DNA from: Massilia horti
GTDB taxonomy: Bacteria; Pseudomonadota; Gammaproteobacteria; Burkholderiales; Burkholderiaceae_D
Direction: 5' to 3'
Length of the DNA: 64,000 nt
NCBI RefSeq assembly: GCF_004614195.1
Contig: NZ_SPUM01000023.1
Span: 1 to 64,000 of the forward strand
The position numbers and the translations under genes are program-made. Under the pieces are notes generated by a model. That model was not told the origin of the DNA and did no database searches. It saw nothing but the letters and a program-made list of their open reading frames with translations. The stretch's first letter is position 1. Every line of letters starts with the position of its first letter. Shown in pieces: positions 7,501 to 17,037 of the stretch.

Positions 7501-9033
7501 TCAGAGCGCGTTGACCGGGATGCCCTTGAGCGACTCGATCTTCGCAGCCCACTCCTTCGGCCCGGTCTGGTGCACCGAGGTGCCGGACGAATCGACCGCC
7601 ACCGTCACCGGCATGTCCTGGACCTCGAACTCGTAGATCGCTTCCATGCCCAGGTCCTCGAAGCCGACCACCTTGGCCGACTTGATCGCCTTCGACACCA
7701 GGTAAGCCGAGCCGCCCACCGCCATCAGGTAGGCCGACTTGTGGTTTTTGATCGACTCGATCGCCGCCGGGCCGCGTTCGGCCTTGCCGATCATCGCGAT
7801 CAGGCCGGTCTTCTCGAGCATCATGTCGGTGAACTTGTCCATGCGGGTCGCGGTCGTCGGGCCCGCCGGGCCGACCACTTCGTCACGCACCGGATCGACC
7901 GGGCCGACGTAGTAGATTACTCGGTTGGTAAAGTCCACCGGCAGCTGCTCGCCCTTGGCCAGCATGTCGGCGATGCGCTTGTGCGCGGCGTCGCGGCCGG
8001 TCAGCATCTTGCCGTTGAGCAAGAGGGTCTGGCCCGGCTGCCACGAGGCGACTTCCTCTTTGGTCAGCGTGTTCAGGTCGACGCGCTTGGACTTTTCCGT
8101 GTCCGGGGTCCAGTGCACGTCCGGCCAGGTGGACAGCGCGGGCGGTTCGATGTAGGCCGGGCCCGAGCCGTCCAGCACGAAGTGTGCGTGGCGGGTCGCG
8201 GCGCAGTTCGGGATCATCGCGACCGGCTTGGATGCGGCGTGGGTCGGATACATGTTGATCTTCACGTCCAGCACCGTGGTCAGGCCGCCCAGGCCTTGCG
8301 CGCCGATGCCCAGCGCGTTGATCTTGTCGCACAGCTCGATACGCAGTTCCTCAAGCTTGTTGCGCGGGCCGCGCTGCTTGAGTTCGTACATGTCGATGTC
8401 TTCCATCAGCGACTCTTTCGCCATCAGCATCGCCTTCTCGGCCGAGCCGCCGATACCGATGCCCAGCATGCCGGGCGGGCACCAGCCGGCGCCCATCAGC
8501 GGCACGGTCTTGAGCACCCAGTCGACCAGCGAGTCGGAAGGGTTGAGCATGACGAACTTGGTCTTGTTCTCCGAGCCGCCGCCCTTGGCCGCGACCTTAA
8601 CATCGACCGTGTCGCCCTCGACGATCTCCATGTGGACCACGGCCGGCGTGTTGTCCTTGGTGTTCTTGCGTTCGAACTGCGGGTCGGCCACGATCGAGGC
8701 GCGCAGCTTGTTGTCGGCGAAGTTGTATGCACGGCGCACGCCCTCGTTGACCGCGTCGGTCAGCGAACCGGTAAAGCCTTCGAAGCGCACGCCCATGCCC
8801 ACCTTCAGGAAGACGTTGACGATGCCGGTGTCCTGGCAGATCGGGCGCTTGCCTTCGGCGCACATGCGCGAGTTGGTCAGGATCTGCGCGATCGCGTCCT
8901 TGGCGGCCGGGCTCTGTTCCAGCTCATAGGCGCGCGCCAGATGCGCGATATAGTCGGCCGGGTGGTAGTAGCTGATGTACTGCAGCGCTGCGGCGACGGA
9001 TTCGATCAGGTCTTCCTGCTTGATGACTGTCAT
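7501..9033 (-). CDS. Class I fumarate hydratase (iron-sulfur)
   Basis: A 510-residue [4Fe-4S] fumarase that interconverts fumarate and malate in the citric acid cycle. Iron-sulfur ligands are visible in PICQDTG (about residue 105), NCAATRH and GAGWCPPGMLGIGIGG. The C-terminal half has the swivelling beta domain with the PVGPVRDEVVGPAGPTTATR-type sequence (written here in part). Length and motifs fit the single-chain FumA/FumB type, not class II FumC. It is the second gene of a minus-strand set yqhA-fum-murI, with only 21 bp between yqhA and the fumarase start. Confidence 0.95.
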   Translation of the reverse strand: MTVIKQEDLIESVAAALQYISYYHPADYIAHLARAYELEQSPAAKDAIAQILTNSRMCAEGKRPICQDTGIVNVFLKVGMGVRFEGFTGSLTDAVNEGVRRAYNFADNKLRASIVADPQFERKNTKDNTPAVVHMEIVEGDTVDVKVAAKGGGSENKTKFVMLNPSDSLVDWVLKTVPLMGAGWCPPGMLGIGIGGSAEKAMLMAKESLMEDIDMYELKQRGPRNKLEELRIELCDKINALGIGAQGLGGLTTVLDVKINMYPTHAASKPVAMIPNCAATRHAHFVLDGSGPAYIEPPALSTWPDVHWTPDTEKSKRVDLNTLTKEEVASWQPGQTLLLNGKMLTGRDAAHKRIADMLAKGEQLPVDFTNRVIYYVGPVDPVRDEVVGPAGPTTATRMDKFTDMMLEKTGLIAMIGKAERGPAAIESIKNHKSAYLMAVGGSAYLVSKAIKSAKVVGFEDLGMEAIYEFEVQDMPVTVAVDSSGTSVHQTGPKEWAAKIESLKGIPVNAL

Positions 9034-9054
9034 TTGGATTCTCGCTGTTTGGGA

Positions 9055-9666
9055 TTAGTGATGCTTGGACTGGCTCTGGGTGATGTGCATGATGCGATCG
9101 GTATAGGCGATTGCCATCGCCGAGAGCAGGAACACGACATGGATCACGGTTTGCGCGATCAGCACCTGGGCATCGTATGCGGCGGCATTGATGAAGGTCT
9201 TGAGCAAATGGATCGACGAGATGCCGATGATCGCCATTGCCAACTTGGTCTTGAGCACGGATGCGTTCACGTGCGACAGCCACTCGGGCTGGTCCGGGTG
9301 GCGATCGAGATTCATGCGCGAAACGAAGGTCTCGTAACCGCCGACGATCACCATGATCAACAGGTTCGAGATCATCACCACGTCGATCAGGCCGAGCACG
9401 ACCAGCATGATGGTCGCCTCGTTCAGTTTATCGGGGCGGGCGGTATTGGGTACGGTGACCGCGTCCAGGATGTGCTGCAGCGATGCGCCGCTGCCGAGCG
9501 CGGCGCCGATCAGGTCTTTCAGCTCGACCCAGAAATGGAAAACGTAGACGCACTGGGCCAGGATCAGGCCGAGGTAAAGTGGCATCTGCAGCCAGCGGCT
9601 GGCGAAAATGAGGCGGTTCAGCGGGGAGATTTGTACGGACTCGGGACGGCTTAGCGGGTCAGGCAT
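9055..9666 (-). CDS. yqhA: UPF0114 / TIGR00645 membrane protein (YqhA-like)
   Basis: A 203-residue inner-membrane protein with four predicted helices (about residues 25-45, 70-95, 125-150 and 160-180) and the family pattern FASRWLQMPLYLGL near the N-terminus. The function of UPF0114 is unknown. The stop codon is 21 bp before the fumarase start, so the two are probably cotranscribed. No other partner is visible. Confidence 0.88.
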   Translation of the reverse strand: MPDPLSRPESVQISPLNRLIFASRWLQMPLYLGLILAQCVYVFHFWVELKDLIGAALGSGASLQHILDAVTVPNTARPDKLNEATIMLVVLGLIDVVMISNLLIMVIVGGYETFVSRMNLDRHPDQPEWLSHVNASVLKTKLAMAIIGISSIHLLKTFINAAAYDAQVLIAQTVIHVVFLLSAMAIAYTDRIMHITQSQSKHH

Positions 9667-9864
9667 CGATGGCAGGCTCCATAAATTCTGGATGATGTAG
9701 AGTCCGTCATTTTACACCGCTCGCGCGCACCTGTTCATCGCCTGCATGGACAGGCCAAGGGTTGGTAAAATCACACTCAGCACGGCGCGCCGGGGAGCTT
9801 GTAAGGGCTCAGTAAGCGTGCGCCCCTACGCTTTGTGGCAAAACTACTACCAATGGAGACTAGC

Positions 9865-11865
<2,001 letters not shown>

Positions 11866-11894
11866 TTTGCAGGAGTGTGTTGTAACGAACCAAG

Positions 11895-11918
11895 GCCGCC
11901 CTCGGGCGGCTTTTGTTT
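11895..11918 (+). terminator. Intrinsic terminator of acs
   Basis: GCCGCC-CTCG-GGCGGC hairpin followed directly by TTTTGTTT, 30 bp after the acs stop codon. This is a typical rho-independent terminator. Confidence 0.9.
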
Positions 11919-11977
11919 AGGCGCCCGGTAAGTGTGCGTTTCGCAGGGGCGGTGGATTTTGCGCGCGCCGGCGCAGC

Positions 11978-12097
11978 TTAAAACTCTTCCCAGTCAGTGG
12001 CTTTGACCGGCGCCGCATGCCGCGTTTCTTTGGCAGCAGAGATCGCCGGCCGTGTCATTTCGGCCGGAGCGGGCACTGCCGGCGAAGCGGCCCAACA
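11978..12097 (-). pseudogene. C-terminal remnant of a methyl-accepting chemotaxis protein
   Basis: Thirty-nine codons on the minus strand end in KATDWEEF-stop, the C-terminal tail (CheR/CheB docking-type pentapeptide region) found on many betaproteobacterial chemoreceptors, preceded by an Ala/Pro-rich linker. The frame is closed by a TGA at 12098-12100, and no signalling domain precedes it. The rest of the gene is missing, and the break lies about 80 bp from the tRNA-Ser fragment at the island boundary. This suggests a rearrangement at the chromosome side of the island. Confidence 0.7.
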
Positions 12098-12146
12098 TCA
12101 TGCCTAGCTGATGAGGCTGTCTGAGAAAAAGCGGCCGGAACAAATG

Positions 12147-12171
12147 AAAAAAGCCCCTGAAATCAGGGGCT
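12147..12171 (-). terminator. Original tRNA-Ser terminator, displaced
   Basis: A 9-bp inverted repeat (AGCCCCTGA / TCAGGGGCT) with a two-base loop, followed on the minus strand by a T-run (plus A-run 12147-12151). It lies a few bases beyond the tRNA-Ser 3'-end fragment. Before integration it would have terminated tRNA-Ser transcription. Confidence 0.75.
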
Positions 12172-12176
12172 TAGTG

Positions 12177-12225
12177 TTCTTGGCGGAGAGAGGGGGATTC
12201 GAACCCCCGATAGGCTATGAACCTA
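12177..12225 (-). other. attL: 3'-end fragment of tRNA-Ser
   Basis: A 49-bp perfect copy of 38516-38564. It contains the 3' part of tRNA-Ser (T-arm GGGGGTTCGAATCCCCC, acceptor strand TCTCTCC, discriminator G and CCA) and breaks off in the variable arm. Outside the 49 bp, similarity continues for about 18 bp with two mismatches towards the terminator. This is the outer left attachment site of the island region. Confidence 0.9.
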
Positions 12226-12283
12226 CGGCTGAGGAGATTTTAGGGGTACGGACGGGAACGGCTCCCTATGACCGTATCCCCAC

Positions 12284-12325
12284 TGTCCCGCGCAATCCCC
12301 CCAAATGTCCCCCGCAATTGTCCCC
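12284..12325. repeat. TGTCCC repeats beside attL
   Basis: Three TGTCCC units (12284, 12306 and 12319) in the same orientation, two of them within the shared context GCAAT, lie 60-100 bp inside attL. Short direct repeats at this distance are typical of arm-type integrase binding sites. They differ from the GTGTACCAGC motif of island B, which suggests a different, now absent integrase. No gene is seen between 12226 and 12420. Confidence 0.4.
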
Positions 12326-12459
12326 AGCGGTTGTGCTCGGCAACGGCGTTCATCGTCGTAGCACAACCGCAACCCAAACACGGCCTCGAGATGTGGCCCA
12401 ACTCTTAAGTATCCTCATCATGAACCGCCCCGGCTTCCGTGGAGGCCGGTTAGTGTGAG

Positions 12460-13362
12460 TCAGGCCAGGATGGCTTGACTGCTCTGTTGCTTGTAATAGT
12501 TTGCCTCAGCTTCGGCCGGCGGTATATAGCCGAGTGGTTCGAGCAGGCGGTGGTGGTTAAACCAGGACACCCATTCCAGCGTGGCCAGTTCGACGGCTTC
12601 GCGTGTCTTCCAGGGAGCGCGGCGGTGGATCAACTCAGCCTTGTAGAGCCCATTGATGGTCTCGGCCAAGGCATTGTCGTAGCTATCTCCCTTGCTGCCC
12701 ACAGACGGCTCAATGCCGGCTTCTGCCAGGCGCTCGCTTTACTTTATCGATACGTATTGCGACCCGCGGTCGCTGTGATGGACCAACGCGTTGCGTTCCG
12801 GCTGGCGAGCGTACAGCGCCTGCTCCAGGGCATCGAGCACGAAATCGGTTCGCATCGAACTACTCACCCTCCATCCGACGATGCGTCGGGCGAAGACGTC
12901 GATGACGAAGGCCACGTACACGAAGCCCTGCCATGTCGAGACGTACGTAAAATCCGATACCCACAGCTGGTTCGGCCGCTGCGCCTTGAATTGGCGATTG
13001 ACCCGGTCGAGTGGGCACGGCGCCGCGGTATCGGCGACGGTAGTGCGCACGACCTTGCCGCGTATTACGCCACGCAACCCGGCTTTGCGCATCAAGAGCT
13101 CTACCGTGCAGCGAGCCACATCGGTTCCCTCGCGCCGCAACTGACGCCAAACCTTGTCAGCCCCGTAGACCTGCAAGTTCGCTTGCCAGACCCGGTCGAT
13201 CTCGACGCTCAGCACGTCGTCGCGCTGGGCACGAGCACATCGCATCGCCGGGTTGCGCTGCTGTGCCGCGTGACGCCAGTAGCCCGACGGCGCGACCTGC
13301 ATCACCTTGCAGATCGGCTCGACACCGTAGGCATGGCGGTACTGGTCGACGAACTTCCTCAC
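12460..13362 (-). pseudogene. IS3 transposase OrfB with internal stop
   Basis: An rve-type integrase core is readable across the frame: first Asp in LWVSDFTYV, second Asp in HHSDRGSQYVSI, and Glu in NALAETINGLYKAE, with an N-terminal HTH_21-like region (YGVEPICKVMQVAPSGYW). A TAA at 12739-12741 interrupts the frame directly after YVSIK, where relatives have a Tyr codon, and separates the second Asp from the catalytic Glu. The codons after it continue in the same frame (SERLAEAGIEPSVGSKGDSY). The element is therefore probably unable to transpose on its own. Confidence 0.88.
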
Positions 13363-13682
13363 GGCTTGAAGCGGCGGTCGAGCTCCGCCTGGGCGAAAAA
13401 AGCACTCGCCAGACGCAAGATCTCGTTTGCCTTGCGCAGCTCGCGCACTTCGCGCTCCAGCGCCTTGATGCGCTCATCTTCTGCAGTTGTCGGCCCTGGG
13501 CGCTGGCCGGTGTCGCGCTCTTGCTGGCGCACCCAACGCCGCAAGGTTTCAGGCGTGCAGCCGATCTTGGCTGCGATCGATTCGATTGCCGCCCACTGCG
13601 AGCTGTACTCGCTGGCAGCTTCGCTGACCATGCGCACGGCGCGCTCGATGACTTCGGGGGAATACTTGGGTTGCTTCTTCAT
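13359..13682 (-). CDS. IS3 transposase OrfA
   Basis: A 107-residue DNA-binding subunit with an N-terminal helix-turn-helix ([14 protein letters not shown], then [18 protein letters not shown]) and a C-terminal leucine-zipper region ([18 protein letters not shown]). The end of the gene contains the heptamer T-TTT-TTC in the zero frame (plus strand 13395-13401), and orfB lies in the -1 frame. Production of an OrfAB fusion by programmed frameshifting, the normal IS3 mechanism, is therefore expected. Confidence 0.9.
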   Translation of the reverse strand: MKKQPKYSPEVIERAVRMVSEAASEYSSQWAAIESIAAKIGCTPETLRRWVRQQERDTGQRPGPTTAEDERIKALEREVRELRKANEILRLASAFFAQAELDRRFKP

Positions 13683-13825
13683 GACTCCATTCTCTCAAAC
13701 AATGGAGCCTCTACAAAACCCGGGGCGGTTCATCATTCCGCTTCTCACATGCAAGCTAGTCGGGTTTGGTTAGAAAGTTTCGGTCCCTTTGCAGCTTTTG
13801 GTCTAAGTCCTCGAGGCCTTTCTGA

Positions 13826-14083
13826 TCACGTAACCGAGCTAATTAGCTTGGCTCCACACTCCGTTATGTCGCCTTCGTACGCGTATGGCCTTCCTTCATG
13901 CTTTGCGCCGGCGCCGTCCGGTTTGATCGCAAAATTTCCTTTACAGGCTGGGCAATGGGTCATGTCATCCTTTAGCGCTGCGAGCTTACCCAATACGACC
14001 GTGCCTGAGGAGGCACTGATGACCTCGCCTCCGTGATCGGTCTTGTCGTTCAAGCGAATGACGCCTCTGCCTTGGTGTTTCAT
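13826..14083 (-). CDS. PAAR-domain T6SS tip protein
   Basis: An 85-residue protein in which nearly the whole length is a PAAR-like domain: VIRLNDKTDHGGEVISASS at the start, CPACKGNF in the middle and a GDITECGAKL end. PAAR proteins cap the VgrG spike and recruit effectors, coordinating one metal ion through His/Cys residues. Its start overlaps the end of the Tli4-like gene by 4 bp. It closes the vgrG-lipase-immunity operon and probably sharpens the VgrG encoded at its head. Confidence 0.85.
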   Translation of the reverse strand: MKHQGRGVIRLNDKTDHGGEVISASSGTVVLGKLAALKDDMTHCPACKGNFAIKPDGAGAKHEGRPYAYEGDITECGAKLISSVT

Positions 14084-15216
14084 TTAGTACCTCCACCTTG
14101 TTGACTTGGCTTCGGGAAGTAGTAGGACCCCTGAGGAGCGCCAGGTACTTTAACGCGGAACTTAAGCCCCGACAGAACCTTGTCCCACAGCGCCACCGCT
14201 TCGTCGTCGCTGAGCGACGCGGCCTTTGCGGCGCCGACGGTGTTATGTTCAACTTTCGTGTACATCTGTACGCCGAATTCAGACGGATTCGCGACGTCCT
14301 TCGGCTTCCCAACCAGCGCCCATTCGAAATCGTGGGTGCCATCCTTACGTTTGATCAGCGATTCCTCACCGTGCCAGTGCTGAACGTCGCGCTTCCCTTC
14401 CCGCAGAACTGTACGGCTGGGGTAGTGAATACCTTGATCGTCTTTCGCCTGCTGAATGCGGGCTAGAAGGGAAAGCTCATGTCTTTCAGTTTGTTCAAAT
14501 TCATCGGGAGAATAATCGGCATAGGCATCCTTATTGGAACTCACCGAAAGACTTACATCCGGAAGGCTCGGCAAGAATATTCCCACATTGACCATTTCCT
14601 GGTCGTTGTATAGCATACTGTCAAAAAAACCGTGCTCTATGCAATATCCTGGCTCAGCAGGAATTTCGTCCGGTGCTCGCAGGCGCAAACTTTTGGCTCG
14701 TAACGCTTCTCTGGATGCTGCAACGTCTTCGGTCTCACCGTCCTCGACAGCACCACCAAGAATAAATGTCAGATCGCCTTTGTTGATATATGTGTCGAAA
14801 AAATGCAATCCTTCGGATTTATCGTATTGATTTTCATAATATCGGATTTGCCAACTGTTCGCGATCGGCCCTTCCTGGCTATAAGTAATCTCAGCGGTTT
14901 TGCTTTTAAGTTTTAAATTAGCAATATCATTTTCAACGCGAAGTTTGCTCGCATTCAGGCTTCCGGAAAATACTTCGATTTTAGATGGGAATGATGCGCT
15001 TCCCCATATAAGTTGAGCTTCCTGTGGCACTTCAAGTGCATAGCGGCCAAAGCAGACCAGCTTAGTTTTTGAAAAAAGCTCGCGTAGGCGGGGACTGAGT
15101 TGTATGGGTTCAGGCACGGCTTTCTCCTTATACGAATAACTGGGCGAGCAGGCTTGCAATAAGGCTAACGTGAGCGACACGGCGAAATACCCGGCGTGCC
15201 TCGATAACATGCTCAT
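14080..15216 (-). CDS. Tli4-type T6SS immunity lipoprotein
   Basis: A 378-residue protein with an N-terminal signal ending in a lipobox (ALLQAC, Cys about residue 23), so it is anchored in an envelope membrane facing the periplasm. The body matches the Tli4 immunity pattern as I recall it: an LFSKTKLVCFGRYALEVP start, then alternating beta domains and a C-terminal GLKFRVKVPGAPQGSYYFP. It would neutralise the lipase encoded directly upstream in the compartment where that lipase acts. It starts 3 bp after the lipase gene and overlaps the PAAR gene by 4 bp. Confidence 0.8.
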   Translation of the reverse strand: MSMLSRHAGYFAVSLTLALLQACSPSYSYKEKAVPEPIQLSPRLRELFSKTKLVCFGRYALEVPQEAQLIWGSASFPSKIEVFSGSLNASKLRVENDIANLKLKSKTAEITYSQEGPIANSWQIRYYENQYDKSEGLHFFDTYINKGDLTFILGGAVEDGETEDVAASREALRAKSLRLRAPDEIPAEPGYCIEHGFFDSMLYNDQEMVNVGIFLPSLPDVSLSVSSNKDAYADYSPDEFEQTERHELSLLARIQQAKDDQGIHYPSRTVLREGKRDVQHWHGEESLIKRKDGTHDFEWALVGKPKDVANPSEFGVQMYTKVEHNTVGAAKAASLSDDEAVALWDKVLSGLKFRVKVPGAPQGSYYFPKPSQQGGGTK

Positions 15217-15219
15217 ACT

Positions 15220-17037
15220 TCACTCCCACTTCGCCGTTTTGGCGATTTGAACAATCGAATACAGCATCGATGCCAGCACTTGCGGATCTGAATAGCTCGC
15301 CTGATGTTCGTAGCTATGACCTTTTGTTTGCCCATGCACAAAGAGCGTGCCTTTGATTAGCCGAGCAGAACGCTCCGAAGGAACCGTCTCATCGCCAGCC
15401 GCGCTGGGGGGCTGTAAAAGCAGGAATAATTTGCGTTCTCCTGCCTGAACTGTAAGCTTGCCTTTCGCATCGTCAGCCAACGGTTTCCAAGTTTCGGGAG
15501 GCGGCAGTGGCTTGCGACCGGTGTCCGCAACGGGCTGCCATAAGAAGTCTTGCGATTTGAAGACAACTTCGCCGTACGTGAGGCGCTCACGAGAGGCGCA
15601 GAAGCTCGCATAGCAGTTGTCGGGATGGTAGGTATTTTCAATAGATTGAAGAAATGCAGCAGCAGCCTTTAACCGGGAGCGAACTTTTTGTAGGCCACCT
15701 CCGTTTTTTTCTTTCACCTTAGCAGGATTAACCCAATTTGGGTTAACCAGACGCCACCAAGCGTCATCGGATTTCAGATAAATGCTATCGAGCGCGCTTT
15801 CATTATTGCCGGGCCAGCTCCACAGCGTTTTGCCTGACTCGTCTATCACCTTCAGCCAATCTTTTCCGTATGCAGCACCGGGCAGCAACTCTAACGGGGC
15901 AGGGGTATTGGCGAGAATCGCAGTGGCGTGTTTGCCATTGATCCCGAGAATCTTGGCCTCAGTTTCCGCCAAGATCCCGGCTTTCTCCCGAAAACCAAAG
16001 CGCATCCTCTTATATGCGCTTCCGGCCCCCATCGTAGGCATTACATTATGGTATATACCGAGTACCTTAACGGTTTTGTCGTTAAGTAGGTTGCCATAAT
16101 CACAATGCAGTAGCGCACGAGCGACGAGGCCGCCCATGCTATGGGTTACAATTATCACTTCATCGCACTTGAATCCGCGATCTTGGTAACCCTTGACCAA
16201 TCCCCGGATGCGCTTTGCAATTTCGACTGCCGAATCGCCATTGCTTTTCAAGAAGTTGTAGCCCATTGCATGGACTGGATACCAACAAGCAGAGATCTTT
16301 TTGAGATCGCTTTCTGAAATCGCAGTGCCCGTTGTCGCACCAAATTTGCTTGGATCCACGCAAATAGCGTTCCAAAGCGGGTTGATGCTATCGTGCTCAT
16401 AAGGGCTGGGCATTATATTATTGAGGTAGGCTTCGGCGGTTTTCAGCATCTCGCCATAAGCGCCGTCAAAAAGCACTTCGCTCCAACCGCGCCAACGCGC
16501 TATTTGCGCCGGCGTCTGCTTTCCACCAAAGGGGGCAGGACGGCCCAGTAACGGCGGAATAGCGCCAAGACTGTCAGGGACGTTTCGGTGGCGTACATCC
16601 GCCGCCAAGGTTTCCTTGCCCTCCGGGTCGAAGCGATCATTGCTCTTGGTATAGTGGTAGTATTCCACTTCCGTCTCGTTGGGATCAAAAACGAGCTGTC
16701 GCTGCCTTGGCGTGGCATTTTTGAACCAGTTGCCCATGCCATTTCCGCCTACCACGTCCATCTTCCCCGAGACGGTCATGAGATCATCCGGGCGCCATGC
16801 ACGGTTGTCATCCCGTTTCAATTCCTCCTGCCGCTTTTTACTCATGCGCAGGTTGCTACCCATTACGCCTGGCAGGAATATCACTGGGATTACCTTGCCA
16901 GGAGGTAGCTTCAGATCGTGCCGTTTGGTGTCGCCGACATCGGTCATGTGTACCGTGTACTCCGCCCATCCGCCGACGCCTTGACCAAAGTGGCCATGGT
17001 GGTTGCCCCGTTCATTCAAGCTCGACTGATTGCTCAT
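15220..17037 (-). CDS. Tle4-type T6SS lipase effector (alpha/beta hydrolase)
   Basis: A 605-residue predicted phospholipase. The nucleophile elbow is T298-H-S300-M-G-G, preceded by a VIFLPGVMGSN segment (residues 53-62) that supplies the oxyanion hole. The acid is likely D549 in GDETVP and the base H574 or H578 in GHSYEH. There is no signal peptide, as expected for cargo delivered by VgrG. The gene overlaps vgrG by 4 bp and is followed by a Tli4-type immunity gene. This arrangement is the main reason for the Tle4 call rather than another Tle class. The target would be membrane phospholipid of competing cells. Confidence 0.8.
   Translation of the reverse strand: MSNQSSLNERGNHHGHFGQGVGGWAEYTVHMTDVGDTKRHDLKLPPGKVIPVIFLPGVMGSNLRMSKKRQEELKRDDNRAWRPDDLMTVSGKMDVVGGNGMGNWFKNATPRQRQLVFDPNETEVEYYHYTKSNDRFDPEGKETLAADVRHRNVPDSLGAIPPLLGRPAPFGGKQTPAQIARWRGWSEVLFDGAYGEMLKTAEAYLNNIMPSPYEHDSINPLWNAICVDPSKFGATTGTAISESDLKKISACWYPVHAMGYNFLKSNGDSAVEIAKRIRGLVKGYQDRGFKCDEVIIVTHSMGGLVARALLHCDYGNLLNDKTVKVLGIYHNVMPTMGAGSAYKRMRFGFREKAGILAETEAKILGINGKHATAILANTPAPLELLPGAAYGKDWLKVIDESGKTLWSWPGNNESALDSIYLKSDDAWWRLVNPNWVNPAKVKEKNGGGLQKVRSRLKAAAAFLQSIENTYHPDNCYASFCASRERLTYGEVVFKSQDFLWQPVADTGRKPLPPPETWKPLADDAKGKLTVQAGERKLFLLLQPPSAAGDETVPSERSARLIKGTLFVHGQTKGHSYEHQASYSDPQVLASMLYSIVQIAKTAKWE

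Larger units (their letters stand above)
12421..13732 (-). mobile_element. IS3-family insertion sequence
   Basis: A 1312-bp element bounded by inverted repeats starting TGAACCGCCCCGG (left) and ending CCGGGGCGGTTCA (right), flanked by a 3-bp target duplication TCA (12418-12420 and 13733-13735). It contains overlapping orfA and orfB on the minus strand. The intact duplication shows simple insertion, so this copy did not delete the neighbouring T6SS genes. The transposase carries a nonsense codon. Confidence 0.92.

Noticed and set aside
7423-9654. Very long open frame on the plus strand across fumarase and yqhA
   Set aside because: It is antisense to two clearly conserved genes, its product is low-complexity (His/Arg/Asp/Val rich), and it has no ribosome site. 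It is a by-product of high-GC codon use on the other strand.
12421-13732. IS3-mediated deletion as the cause of the incomplete T6SS
   Set aside because: The element has intact ends and matching TCA duplications on both sides, so it entered by simple insertion and did not delete flanking DNA.
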